Source: Suttonella ornithocola (GTDB lineage: Bacteria > Pseudomonadota > Gammaproteobacteria > Cardiobacteriales > Cardiobacteriaceae). From it: DNA of 9,041 bases. Each line of letters starts with the position of its first letter. The first letter of the stretch is position 1. Location of the stretch: NCBI RefSeq assembly GCF_001889065.1, contig NZ_LWHB01000159.1, forward strand, positions 1 to 9,041, given 5' to 3'. This document shows positions 1 to 6,411 of the stretch, in pieces. The position numbers and the translations under genes are program-made. Under the pieces are notes generated by a model. It did not search any database, was not told where the DNA came from, and worked only from the letters and a program-made list of their open reading frames with translations.

Positions 1-119
1 TTAATCATGCTATAGACGGTGAATTTGCTGATCTTGTAGCGCTTTGCAACAGCGCGCCAAGTTTCTCCATTAGCAATATCGTTAAGAATTTTCTGTCGGA
101 ATTGGCTGCAGTAGGTCAT
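1..119 (-). CDS. IS630-family transposase, N-terminal fragment (continues outside window)
   Basis: About 39 residues are visible, beginning MTYCSQFRQKIL and continuing with a helix-turn-helix stretch (ANGETWRAVAKRY, then KISKFTVYSMI). This matches the N-terminal HTH (Transposase_14-like) of IS630-family transposases, in which a short YS-x-FR-x-K opening precedes the helix-turn-helix that binds the terminal repeats. The ATG lies at 117-119 on the minus strand, about 90 bases inside the element end, the usual place for an IS transposase start. No strong Shine-Dalgarno is visible. The catalytic DDE domain would lie beyond the left edge, so it cannot be said whether the transposase is intact. Family assignment rests on the HTH resemblance plus the TA target. 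Confidence 0.75.
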   Translation of the reverse strand, partial: MTYCSQFRQKILNDIANGETWRAVAKRYKISKFTVYSMI

Positions 120-208
120 AGGATATGCTCAGTTTGTTTTTGATAATTCTACTACAAGTTGTTCTTTATATCTGCTTTGGATAGATTGGATTATAAGTGA
201 TTTGACTA
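1..208 (-). mobile_element. IS630-like insertion sequence, one end only
   Basis: This is the terminal part of an insertion sequence that runs off the left edge. Its outer end reads TATAGTCAAATCA on the minus strand (198-210), and the same 13 bases recur at 6322-6334 and 6927-6939, which marks them as a terminal inverted repeat. The end sits on TATA, so the exact boundary is uncertain by 2 bp; TA target duplication is a known property of the IS630/Tc1-mariner group. It carries the start of a transposase gene reading away from the end. A perfect TATAAT lies on the minus strand at 190-195, a possible -10 for that gene, but no good -35 accompanies it. The element interrupts thiM, whose 3' part begins immediately to the right. 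Confidence 0.85.
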
Positions 209-210
209 TA

Positions 211-455
211 TTACTGATGGAGAAAATACCGTTGTTGTTAATGGCGGTCATAAACATCTGACTCGTGTGACTGGCACTGGCTGTGCACTTTCTGCCATTA
301 TTGCTGCAACCATTACTTGTGGCGAAACATTTACTGGCGCTGCTGCTGCTTGTGTATTTATGAAAAATGCAGGGGAATATGCTGCCAAACATAGTCAAGG
401 TCTTGGTAGCTTTGCTAGTGCTATCTTAGATGGACTGACTATTCCAAAAGAATAA
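211..455 (+). pseudogene. thiM: Hydroxyethylthiazole kinase, 3' remnant cut by the IS
   Basis: The open frame reads TDGENTVVVNGGH, then VTGTGCALSAIIAA, and ends near GLGSFASAILDGL. This matches the C-terminal third of ThiM, which phosphorylates 4-methyl-5-(2-hydroxyethyl)thiazole in thiamine salvage. The TGTGCALSA loop is the conserved ATP-binding/catalytic segment of the family. Reading back toward the IS, the codons TAT ATT ACT GAT give YITDGE, the usual ThiM wording just before this region (VDYVTDGE in E. coli), so the break lies inside this motif. An in-frame TGA at 198-200, within the IS end, blocks read-through from the left. The N-terminal two thirds are not in the window. The fragment lacks the substrate-binding half and should be inactive. 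A GTG at 267 opens a 62-codon frame but is unlikely to be a real start. Confidence 0.88.
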
Positions 456-477
456 TCAGCAACTTTTATAAAGCAGA

Positions 478-2634
478 CTAATCCGTCCACAAGGGGTCAA
501 CATCAATCCCTACACGCACATTTAACGCCTTGCCTTGCGCCAGCAACCAAGGCATTAAATAAGGCAACTGTTTTTGCAAATCAACCTTATTTTTTGCCTG
601 CAACAATAAATGTGCCCGATGTTGACCATCTTTTCTTGCCATCACTGCTGGCGCGGGACCAAACCATTGCCAGTCTTTTCCAACTTCTGCCGATAACGCA
701 CCTTGCTTCGTTAAAGCTAGCGCTTGTAACACCTTTTCCGCTTGTTTATGTCGAGCAAATAATAACGCTTGCGCGCTATACGGAGGTAAATCATTTTCCT
801 TTCTACTTTCGGCTAACCATTTGAGCGTTGTCGAATAAGGCTGATGAAACACATTAAAAATCGGATGCGAAGGTAAACGGGTTTGCACCCAAATATGACC
901 TGAAGACTCTCGCCCAGCACGCCCACCGACTTGCACTAATTGCTGCGCTAAGCGTTCCTCTGCACGAAAATCGCTACTATAAAGCGCACTATCTGCATCA
1001 ATGACAGCAACTAGCTGTAATTTAGGAAAATGATGCCCTTTCGCCAGCCATTGCGTCCCTAAAATAATATCGACTTCACCTTGATGAATTTGTGCTACTG
1101 CCGATTGAAATTGCTTAGCCGTTGTAAAAACATCGCTATCAATTCTTAAGATACGTGCCATCGGAAATTGCTGACGAACGGACTGTTCCAATCTTTGCGT
1201 GCCCATTCCAATCAATACTAGCGACGCACTTCCACAACTGGGGCAACGCGTTGGCAACAGTTGTATACGACCACAATGATGGCATTGCATTCGGCGTTCA
1301 GCAAGATGGGCTGTCATTGTGGCATCGCAAGCAGGACATTCACTTTTCCAACCACAATCTTCACATAACAAAATTGGCGCATATCCTCTGCGATTTAGAA
1401 ATAACATAACTTGCTGATTGGCTTGCAACTGACGATGAATTTCACCAATCAAACGAACGGATAGCCCACCGACCTGCTCACAATAAGAAAGATCATCAAT
1501 CGTAATTTTAGGGGGAGCAGTTGCTTGTATGCGTTTCGTTAACTTTAAATGTCCCCAATGTCCTAACGAGATTTGCCGCCAAGTTTCCAAAGAAGGCGTT
1601 GCGCTGCCCAACAAAATCGGAATACCTAACAACTTAGCGCGAGCAATCCCCATATCTCGAGCATGATAACGGAATCCATCTTGCTGCTTATAAGCTTGTT
1701 CATGCGATTCATCAATAATTATCCCTCGTAAATTGGCAAAATCCGTAAATAATGCCGAACGCGTTCCAATCAATAATTGAATATCGCCTGCTTTAGCTGC
1801 TTGCCACGTTGCCAACTTTACAGCATCCGTCATGCCGCTATGATGAATTCCTACTGGAATGGATAAACGCTCAGATACGCGATGATACAATAACTCTGCA
1901 ATCCCTATTTCAGGCGCCAATAATAAAACCTGCCCACCATTTTCTGTTAATTGAATAATTCTCTGCAAATAGACTTCTGTTTTTCCAGAGCCCGTTACGC
2001 CTTCCAAAACATCAACAACAAATTCCTTACGACTCGATAATGCGTTTAATGCTGCTATTTGTTCATCACTTAATATCGGAGCAGATTGAATACTTTTTTC
2101 CGTATAAACAAACCGCTCTGACACCTCTAACCACCCGCGCGCACATAAATCTGCTAACCACGCAGGCGATAGTTGAAATTGCTGTTTTAGCAAATCTTCC
2201 GCTATCCAATTTTGCGTCGCAGACAAAACCGCGCGCTGCTTCTCGCCTAAGCGCCCAATTTTGGCTTTTTCTCCTTCTGAGGTTACTCGATAAAAACGCG
2301 GTAACTGTCTAACATTTTCTTGCCCATGCAATAATGCGTTTGGTAGCGCTGCTGCCAAAACTTCGCCAAAAGGATGCTGATAATAGCGTGCCGCATATTT
2401 TAAAAACGCAAATAAATGATCAGAAAACAAACTGACTTCATCTAAGACCGCGGTTACCTTTTTAACCTTAACTCCTGCCGGTGCTGGCGTATGCCCAACA
2501 ACTATTCCTAAAATTTCTCGTCCACCAAAAGGAACCTGTACTCTTACACCAATCGGTAAATACCTATCCGCTTCATAAGAAAAAGCCTCAAACAATGGCT
2601 TAGACAATGCTACTGACGTCGGAAAATAATTCAT
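478..2634 (-). CDS. priA: Primosomal protein N' (replication-restart DNA helicase PriA)
   Basis: PriA recognises stalled or D-loop forks and reloads DnaB for replication restart; it is a superfamily 2 3'-5' helicase. The 718-residue product is close to the usual ~730. It starts with the 3'-DNA-binding domain (roughly 1-100). The helicase follows: Walker A GVTGSGKTE at 212-220, a Walker B/DEAH-type box reading DESH at 308-311 and followed by EQAYKQQDGFRYHARD, and motif III GSATPS at 343-348. The inserted zinc region has eight cysteines in C-x2-C pairs (424/427, 433/436, 451/454, 464/467). GTQWLAKGHHFP falls in the second RecA lobe. The start is supported by AGGA five bases upstream on the minus strand. 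The gene faces thiM convergently, with 22 bp between stops and no obvious terminator. It diverges from znuC, and the Zur operator overlaps its ribosome-binding site. Confidence 0.97.
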   Translation of the reverse strand: MNYFPTSVALSKPLFEAFSYEADRYLPIGVRVQVPFGGREILGIVVGHTPAPAGVKVKKVTAVLDEVSLFSDHLFAFLKYAARYYQHPFGEVLAAALPNALLHGQENVRQLPRFYRVTSEGEKAKIGRLGEKQRAVLSATQNWIAEDLLKQQFQLSPAWLADLCARGWLEVSERFVYTEKSIQSAPILSDEQIAALNALSSRKEFVVDVLEGVTGSGKTEVYLQRIIQLTENGGQVLLLAPEIGIAELLYHRVSERLSIPVGIHHSGMTDAVKLATWQAAKAGDIQLLIGTRSALFTDFANLRGIIIDESHEQAYKQQDGFRYHARDMGIARAKLLGIPILLGSATPSLETWRQISLGHWGHLKLTKRIQATAPPKITIDDLSYCEQVGGLSVRLIGEIHRQLQANQQVMLFLNRRGYAPILLCEDCGWKSECPACDATMTAHLAERRMQCHHCGRIQLLPTRCPSCGSASLVLIGMGTQRLEQSVRQQFPMARILRIDSDVFTTAKQFQSAVAQIHQGEVDIILGTQWLAKGHHFPKLQLVAVIDADSALYSSDFRAEERLAQQLVQVGGRAGRESSGHIWVQTRLPSHPIFNVFHQPYSTTLKWLAESRKENDLPPYSAQALLFARHKQAEKVLQALALTKQGALSAEVGKDWQWFGPAPAVMARKDGQHRAHLLLQAKNKVDLQKQLPYLMPWLLAQGKALNVRVGIDVDPLWTD

Positions 2635-2647
2635 GTTATCCTATAAC
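2635..2647. promoter_or_regulatory. Zur operator (zinc-uptake regulator box)
   Basis: GTTATCCTATAAC is a palindrome with 5-bp arms (GTTAT/ATAAC). It differs at one position from the core GTTATANTATAAC of the enterobacterial Zur box. Some flank positions also fit the longer 23-bp consensus (T at 2634; TTT at 2649-2651). It lies 21 bp before the znuC ATG, where Zur with bound zinc would be expected to repress znuCB. It also begins one base upstream of the priA start codon and covers that gene's AGGA ribosome-binding site. Site recognition is from the sequence; regulation is inferred from the family. Confidence 0.8.
2639..2642 (-). promoter_or_regulatory. priA ribosome-binding site inside the Zur box
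   Basis: On the minus strand AGGA is followed by TAAC and then the priA ATG, a normal Shine-Dalgarno distance. It confirms the chosen priA start. It also lies wholly within the Zur palindrome, so the priA promoter must be on the znuC side of the operator, or overlap it. Confidence 0.65.
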
Positions 2648-2668
2648 GTTTTAAACGAACTAATATTC

Positions 2669-3370
2669 ATGACTGCTCCGCTCATCTTTCTAGAGAATAT
2701 TTCCTATCATATTGGAAACTATCCTATTCTAAAAAATATCAACTTTTCCATTGAAACAGGCGAACTACTCACCATCGTTGGTCCAAATGGCGCAGGTAAA
2801 AGCAGTTTACTGCATATTATTCTAGGGCATATTCGTCCAAGTAGCGGAAAAATCCAACGCAAAAAAGACTTACGCATGGCTTACGTTCCACAAAGCTTTC
2901 ACCCGCCAGTTGATTTACCCATTACGATGCGTCGTTTTTTAAAAGACATTCCACAATCTGCACATTCAGATACACTAAAACGACTTAATATTTCACATCT
3001 ATTAGATAGCCCCTTACAAAATCTTTCTGGCGGTGAAACACAGCGACTTCTACTTGCTCGCGCCATGCTATTACAACCTGACCTTATCGCCTTAGATGAA
3101 CCTGCCGCAGGCATTGATCCCGCTGCTTTAGATAACTATTATCAAACCATTCGTGACCATCAACTACAAAGCGGATGCGCAATCGTCATGATTTCCCATG
3201 ATTTACATTTAGTGATGGCAGCAAGCGATCGCGTACTTTGCTTAAATAAACACATTTGTTGCGCAGGTAAACCACAAGACGTTATTTCACATCCAGAATT
3301 TCAAGCCCTTACTGGACAATCTGCTGCCATTGGGGTTTATACCCATCATCATCAACACATTCATCTTTAA
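2669..3370 (+). CDS. znuC: High-affinity zinc ABC transporter, ATP-binding protein ZnuC
   Basis: ZnuC is the ATPase that drives Zn2+ import through the ZnuB permease at the inner membrane. The 233-residue product has all ABC motifs: Walker A GPNGAGKS at 38-45, Q-loop YVPQ ending at Gln75, signature LSGGE at 119-123, Walker B LIALDEP at 139-145 and switch His177 in ISHDLH. ZnuC-specific wording includes LSGGETQRLLLARA, SHDLHLVMA and HICCAG. The histidine-rich tail (THHHQHIH, 225-232) is also characteristic. I chose ATG 2669 because MTAPLIFLENISY aligns with ZnuC starts. The upstream ATG at 2633 would add 12 residues translated through the Zur box and overlap the priA start. No strong Shine-Dalgarno is visible. 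znuB follows after 5 bp. znuA is not in the window. Confidence 0.96.
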   Translation: MTAPLIFLENISYHIGNYPILKNINFSIETGELLTIVGPNGAGKSSLLHIILGHIRPSSGKIQRKKDLRMAYVPQSFHPPVDLPITMRRFLKDIPQSAHSDTLKRLNISHLLDSPLQNLSGGETQRLLLARAMLLQPDLIALDEPAAGIDPAALDNYYQTIRDHQLQSGCAIVMISHDLHLVMAASDRVLCLNKHICCAGKPQDVISHPEFQALTGQSAAIGVYTHHHQHIHL

Positions 3371-3375
3371 ACACT

Positions 3376-4185
3376 ATGAACTTTCTATTGAATTTTGTCT
3401 TAATTCCTTGGGCATCTGCGGTTATCGCTGCTGCTGCCGCTGCTCCCTTAGGTGGCATTATTGCTTGGCGACGCTTAATCTATTTTGGTGAAGCCTTAGC
3501 GCATGCTAGCTGGTTAGGCATTGCGCTTGCATTATGGCTCAATATTCCTCTTTACCTTGGAATATGGGCAACTACTCTTTTAATGATTATATTGCTCATT
3601 TTATTGCGCAGCCGCGGAACAGATGATGGCAATAACATACTAGGAACGCTTTCACATCTCATGCTTGCATTAGGCGTTATCGCTCTATCGCAAATGGAAA
3701 ACATTCGAACAGACTTATTTGGCTATCTCTTTGGTGATATTTTAAACACTACCGCTAATGATTTAATCATCATTAGTATTGCTGCTATTGTCGTATTAGT
3801 TGCTCTCATCAAACTTTGGCAGCCACTTATTATGCTAACCGTTTGCGAAGACATTGCTCGAACTGAAACTCCCCATATTCAACGCTATGAAGCCCTATTT
3901 TTACTGCTATTAGGCGGATTTGTAGGCATCATGATGCAATTACTCGGCTTAATCCTAGTCATGGCATTTCTTATCATTCCTATCCAAACCGCTAATCGTT
4001 TTGCTCATACGCCAGAACAATGCGCCTGCTTTGCCGCACTAATTGCTGCAATTTCCGCCACTTTAGGCGTAGGCTTAGCCTTTTTGGCAAACTACCCCGT
4101 TGCGCCAGCCATAGTCGCCATTAGCGGAGGATTTTACTTTTTAGCTCAAGTCATAAACCTCATTAAAATCAGAAAAAATCATTGA
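3376..4185 (+). CDS. znuB: High-affinity zinc ABC transporter, permease ZnuB
   Basis: ZnuB forms the inner-membrane channel of the zinc importer; two ZnuB pair with two ZnuC. The 269-residue protein is strongly hydrophobic, with about eight predicted membrane spans (approximately 8-30, 40-56, 58-78, 90-105, 128-147, 172-205 as one or two spans, 217-236 and 240-262). The ABC-3 family signature appears as GEALAHASWLGIAL (38-51), with GYLFGDIL (116-123) and LGLILVMAFLIIP (190-202) further along. Length matches the family (about 260). Only 5 bp separates it from znuC and no strong ribosome-binding site is present, which suggests translational coupling. Its stop codon TGA lies inside the -35 hexamer of the dksA promoter. 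Confidence 0.95.
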   Translation: MNFLLNFVLIPWASAVIAAAAAAPLGGIIAWRRLIYFGEALAHASWLGIALALWLNIPLYLGIWATTLLMIILLILLRSRGTDDGNNILGTLSHLMLALGVIALSQMENIRTDLFGYLFGDILNTTANDLIIISIAAIVVLVALIKLWQPLIMLTVCEDIARTETPHIQRYEALFLLLLGGFVGIMMQLLGLILVMAFLIIPIQTANRFAHTPEQCACFAALIAAISATLGVGLAFLANYPVAPAIVAISGGFYFLAQVINLIKIRKNH

Positions 4186-4210
4186 CTTACCGAGCTAACT
4201 TCCCTACTAT
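4182..4210 (+). promoter_or_regulatory. dksA sigma-70 promoter with GC-rich discriminator
   Basis: TTGACT (4182-4187, five of six consensus bases) and TACTAT (4205-4210, four of six) are separated by exactly 17 bp. The -35 overlaps the znuB stop codon. Directly after the -10 comes GCGCGCC, a G+C-rich discriminator, the feature that makes promoters sensitive to ppGpp/DksA inhibition. The start site would be near 4217, leaving a leader of about 27 bases before dksA. Confidence 0.7.
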
Positions 4211-4233
4211 GCGCGCCAATTTTATCCTAACTA

Positions 4234-4238
4234 AGGAG
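4234..4238 (+). promoter_or_regulatory. dksA ribosome-binding site
   Basis: AGGAG lies five bases before the ATG at 4244, the strongest Shine-Dalgarno in the window. It decides the dksA start over the in-frame ATG 16 codons downstream (MNPKQIEYF). Confidence 0.85.
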
Positions 4239-4243
4239 AGTGT

Positions 4244-4660
4244 ATGACCACAACTGTAAAAAAATATACACCCAAAGCAAACGAAGAATACATGAATCCA
4301 AAACAAATTGAATATTTCACAGCTCTACTCAATCAATGGAAGCAAGAGATTTTGGAAGAAAGTGAACGCACCAAAGAATATCTCAAAGACGAAAATACCC
4401 ACACAGCTGATCTCAATGACCGTGCCTCTCAAGAAGAAGAATTCTCCTTAGAATTGCGCACTCGTGACCGTCAGCGTAAGCTTCTCCATAAAATTGAAAA
4501 AGCATTAGAACGCATTAGTTTAGGTCAATTTGGCTACTGCGAACATTGTGATGAAGAAATTGGTTTTCAACGGCTAGAGGCACGCCCAACCGCTGAACTT
4601 TGTATCGATTGTAAACAGCTGGCTGAACGTAAAGAACGTGGCTTCTTTAATGACCGTTAA
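4244..4660 (+). CDS. dksA: RNA polymerase-binding transcription factor DksA
   Basis: DksA binds in the RNA polymerase secondary channel and, with ppGpp, represses stable-RNA promoters and activates amino-acid biosynthesis promoters. The 138-residue product has the two-helix coiled coil (roughly 18-92). The tip motif DLNDRASQEEE places the catalytic-tip residues at Asp56, Asp59 and Ala61. It ends with the zinc finger C99-x2-C102-x17-C120-x2-C123 (FGYCEHC and AELCIDCK). All four cysteines are present, so it is the zinc-dependent DksA, not the Zur-regulated DksA2 type. It is about 13 residues shorter at the N-terminus than the E. coli protein. It has its own promoter but lies just behind znuB, so some read-through from the zinc operon is possible. 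Confidence 0.97.
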   Translation: MTTTVKKYTPKANEEYMNPKQIEYFTALLNQWKQEILEESERTKEYLKDENTHTADLNDRASQEEEFSLELRTRDRQRKLLHKIEKALERISLGQFGYCEHCDEEIGFQRLEARPTAELCIDCKQLAERKERGFFNDR

Positions 4661-4666
4661 ATTAAA

Positions 4667-5344
4667 ATGCGATTCAAAAAACTCATCTTTATCCCAATAA
4701 CAGCGCTAATTATAGCGCTGTTATCATATTTACTCATTGCTTATCTATTAGGTGCAATTAAAATAAAACCGCTGCATCAAACCTACCAAGACATTCCTAT
4801 CTATCTCACTACGAACGGCGTCCATACTGACATTATCCTTCCGACAAAAGTAGCGGATATCGATTGGCTAAAACTGCTCGATCCTAACGATGCTCTGATT
4901 CCTATACAGCATCCTAAATATATTGCCTTTGGTTGGGGAGAACGCAAAGTTTACTTAGAAACTCCTTACTGGAAAGATTTAACCATTAAAAATGCTATAA
5001 ATGCACTTATCGGCAATAACGAAACCGTTCTACATGTTGACTATTTAACCTCACTACCCAATAACCAACCATTAACACAACTTTGGATAGACCAGAAAAA
5101 TTATCAACTGCTTTCACAAAACATCACGCAAACCTTTAAACGACAGCATACCCAAATCATTCCCATTCCAAATGCTCATTATGCTACCAATGACGCTTTT
5201 TATCTCGCCCATGGTCGCTATCATTTATTCAATACTTGCAACACATGGGTAAATAACCAACTCAAACAAGCCAATCTTCCTGCTGTTATTTGGACGCCTT
5301 TTTCCTCTCCCCTAATGAACTTGTCTTCTCAAAATGCGCCTTAA
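4667..5344 (+). CDS. DUF2459 / TIGR02117 family envelope protein
   Basis: The 225-residue protein has an uncleaved N-terminal membrane anchor (about 5-30, LIFIPITALIIALLSYLLIA), so the rest is probably periplasmic. It carries the conserved blocks of the DUF2459 (TIGR02117) family: GVHTDIILP (51-59), FGWGERKVYLETPYWKDL (88-105) and YHLFNTCNTWVN (185-196). The family is widespread in proteobacteria, sometimes near urease genes, and has no proven biochemical role. The invariant His53 and Cys191 suggest a thiol-type active site, but this is inference. The gene starts 6 bp after the dksA stop without a clear Shine-Dalgarno and overlaps the next gene by 11 bp, so it looks co-transcribed with both. 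Its early codons contain a perfect inverted repeat at 4697-4724. Confidence 0.82.
   Translation: MRFKKLIFIPITALIIALLSYLLIAYLLGAIKIKPLHQTYQDIPIYLTTNGVHTDIILPTKVADIDWLKLLDPNDALIPIQHPKYIAFGWGERKVYLETPYWKDLTIKNAINALIGNNETVLHVDYLTSLPNNQPLTQLWIDQKNYQLLSQNITQTFKRQHTQIIPIPNAHYATNDAFYLAHGRYHLFNTCNTWVNNQLKQANLPAVIWTPFSSPLMNLSSQNAP
4697..4724. repeat. Perfect 12-bp inverted repeat in the start of the DUF2459 gene
   Basis: The arms ATAACAGCGCTA (4697-4708) and TAGCGCTGTTAT (4713-4724) are perfect reverse complements around a 4-base loop ATTA. It begins 36 bases after the dksA stop codon and sits at codons 11-20 of the next gene. No T-run follows, so it is not a standard intrinsic terminator. It could be an mRNA hairpin that lowers expression of the downstream pair or protects the dksA 3' end. 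Confidence 0.75.
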
Positions 5345-6275
5345 ATATTCTCCTATTAAAACTTTTTTCTCTATACTCCTGCTACTTTTTCTAGCAGTTT
5401 TTATAGGTATCACACTTTACTTTTGGCAAGCCGCAAAAACTTTTCAACAGCAACCCGCTACTGAAATTTCTCTACCGAATCTTAACGGATTTAATCTAAA
5501 AAACATAACATGTGAACCGAGTGAATGCCTTTTACTCACGCTAGATAAACCGAATCTACTCGCACCTAAATGGAAAAACTTTCGACAGGAAATACAAAAA
5601 CATAATCCGTCTTTATCAGACTCAAACCAACCTCAAGCCATTCTCATCTTACTGCATGGCTTACATGGACAAAAAGAACAATTCCTAGCTATCGCAGCAC
5701 GTTATGCTGCTATTGGATTTGCTGTCATTATTCCGGATTTAGCTGCTCATGGTACAAATCAAGCGAAAAGCAATGCCTTTGGCAGTCAAGTATCAGAAAC
5801 AAAAATTGTATTTAGTGCATTACAAGCGGCACAAAAACACTTTCAAAAACCACTACCGGTCTCATTATGGGGCTATTCCATGGGCGGTTCATATGCCAAT
5901 TTTGCTGCTGCTCAAGCACCTGATACCTTTCAAGCGCTGGTTATTGTCTCCAGTTTTGCACAAATAGATGATGTCTTAAAAAATAAAATATCCTATCTAC
6001 CGGACTTTATACAAAAACTTCTAATAGCATACTTTAATAAAATCGTCTTACTGAGAACAGGCGTCAATACACATCTCATTCAGCCACAAAAAGCTGCTCA
6101 AAAAATCGCGCTACCAATTTTTCAAGTTCATGGTGCCTTAGATAAACTGGTACCACCCTCTCAAGCGCAAATATTGCATGATACCTACCCAAGTTCACAA
6201 AAAACTTTATTAATTGTCCCAGATGCTGGACACAATGATATAGTGCGATCAGCTAAAAAACAAAACATCCTATAG
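5334..6275 (+). CDS. Membrane-anchored alpha/beta hydrolase, C-terminus altered by a MITE
   Basis: The 313-residue product is a serine hydrolase of the alpha/beta fold with an N-terminal membrane anchor (about 10-32), placing the enzyme on the periplasmic face. The oxyanion-region HGLHG starts at His108, the nucleophile elbow is GYSMGG with Ser182, the acid is probably Asp270 in HGALDKLVP, and the catalytic His300 is in DAGHND. The substrate is unknown; lipase/esterase or peptidase-like roles are all possible. The ATG overlaps the end of the DUF2459 gene by 11 bp, implying coupled translation. The last ten codons (VRSAKKQNIL and TAG) come from a MITE inserted after Ile303, so the natural last helix is lost. 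The catalytic triad is retained, and activity may or may not survive. Confidence 0.85.
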   Translation: MRLKYSPIKTFFSILLLLFLAVFIGITLYFWQAAKTFQQQPATEISLPNLNGFNLKNITCEPSECLLLTLDKPNLLAPKWKNFRQEIQKHNPSLSDSNQPQAILILLHGLHGQKEQFLAIAARYAAIGFAVIIPDLAAHGTNQAKSNAFGSQVSETKIVFSALQAAQKHFQKPLPVSLWGYSMGGSYANFAAAQAPDTFQALVIVSSFAQIDDVLKNKISYLPDFIQKLLIAYFNKIVLLRTGVNTHLIQPQKAAQKIALPIFQVHGALDKLVPPSQAQILHDTYPSSQKTLLIVPDAGHNDIVRSAKKQNIL

Positions 6276-6334
6276 CCCTTATCTAGCCATTCTGGCGGTA
6301 GATAACGTTCTGTTTTTTAGCTGATTTGACTATA
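6239..6334. mobile_element. 96-bp TA-flanked MITE related to the IS630-like element
   Basis: The two ends, 6239-6266 and 6307-6334, are reverse complements over 28 bp with four mismatches. Both begin TATAGT when read inward and share ATCAGCTAAAAAACA. The right end carries TGATTTGACTATA, identical to the end of the insertion sequence at the left edge of the window. The interior forms a further stem (TTATCTA 6279-6285 with TAGATAA 6299-6305), so the whole unit can fold into one long hairpin. TA flanks both sides. It has no coding capacity and was presumably moved in trans by the IS630-like transposase. Confidence 0.9.
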
Positions 6335-6411
6335 TTTTTATTCGCGCTACGCCTGTCTATGCGCCAACTGCGCAATTTTTACTTCAAGAAACTTTAAAAA
6401 ATAGGCTCTAG
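6335..6411 (+). pseudogene. Displaced 3' end of the alpha/beta hydrolase gene
   Basis: If the MITE and one TA copy are removed, the hydrolase frame continues without shift from HND into IFIRATPVYAPTAQFLL and stops at TAG 6409-6411. This gives 24 residues after Ile303 and an ancestral length of 327. The wording (H-N-D-I then an aromatic/aliphatic helix) is typical of the C-terminal helix of alpha/beta hydrolases. It is no longer translated as part of the protein. Confidence 0.85.

Noticed and set aside
129..398. Minus-strand 89-codon frame across the IS end and thiM remnant
   Set aside because: It is antisense to the recognised ThiM sequence, crosses the IS boundary and has no family resemblance.
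594..2312. Plus-strand frames at 594-824, 1155-1409 and 2040-2312
   Set aside because: All are shadows of priA; the opposite strand has clear helicase motifs throughout.
2642..2666. znuC core promoter (TATAAC or TAATAT as -10)
   Set aside because: Neither hexamer has a convincing -35 at 16-18 bp, so only the operator is annotated.
2633..2668. Upstream ATG for znuC at 2633
   Set aside because: It would translate the Zur palindrome and overlap the priA start; ZnuC homology begins at MTAPLIFLEN.
2899..3114. Minus-strand 71-codon frame
   Set aside because: It is antisense to the ZnuC signature and Walker B region.
4244..4660. Zur-regulated DksA2-type paralogue because of its place next to znuCB
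   Set aside because: All four zinc-finger cysteines are present and the gene has its own promoter, which fits canonical DksA.
5749..5967. Plus-strand 72-codon frame inside the hydrolase gene
   Set aside because: Another frame of a gene with a clear catalytic triad; no motif of its own.
6239..6334. Intrinsic terminator for the hydrolase operon
   Set aside because: The hairpin is explained by MITE inverted repeats, and the T-run lies within the stem rather than after it. It could still terminate transcription, but this cannot be shown.
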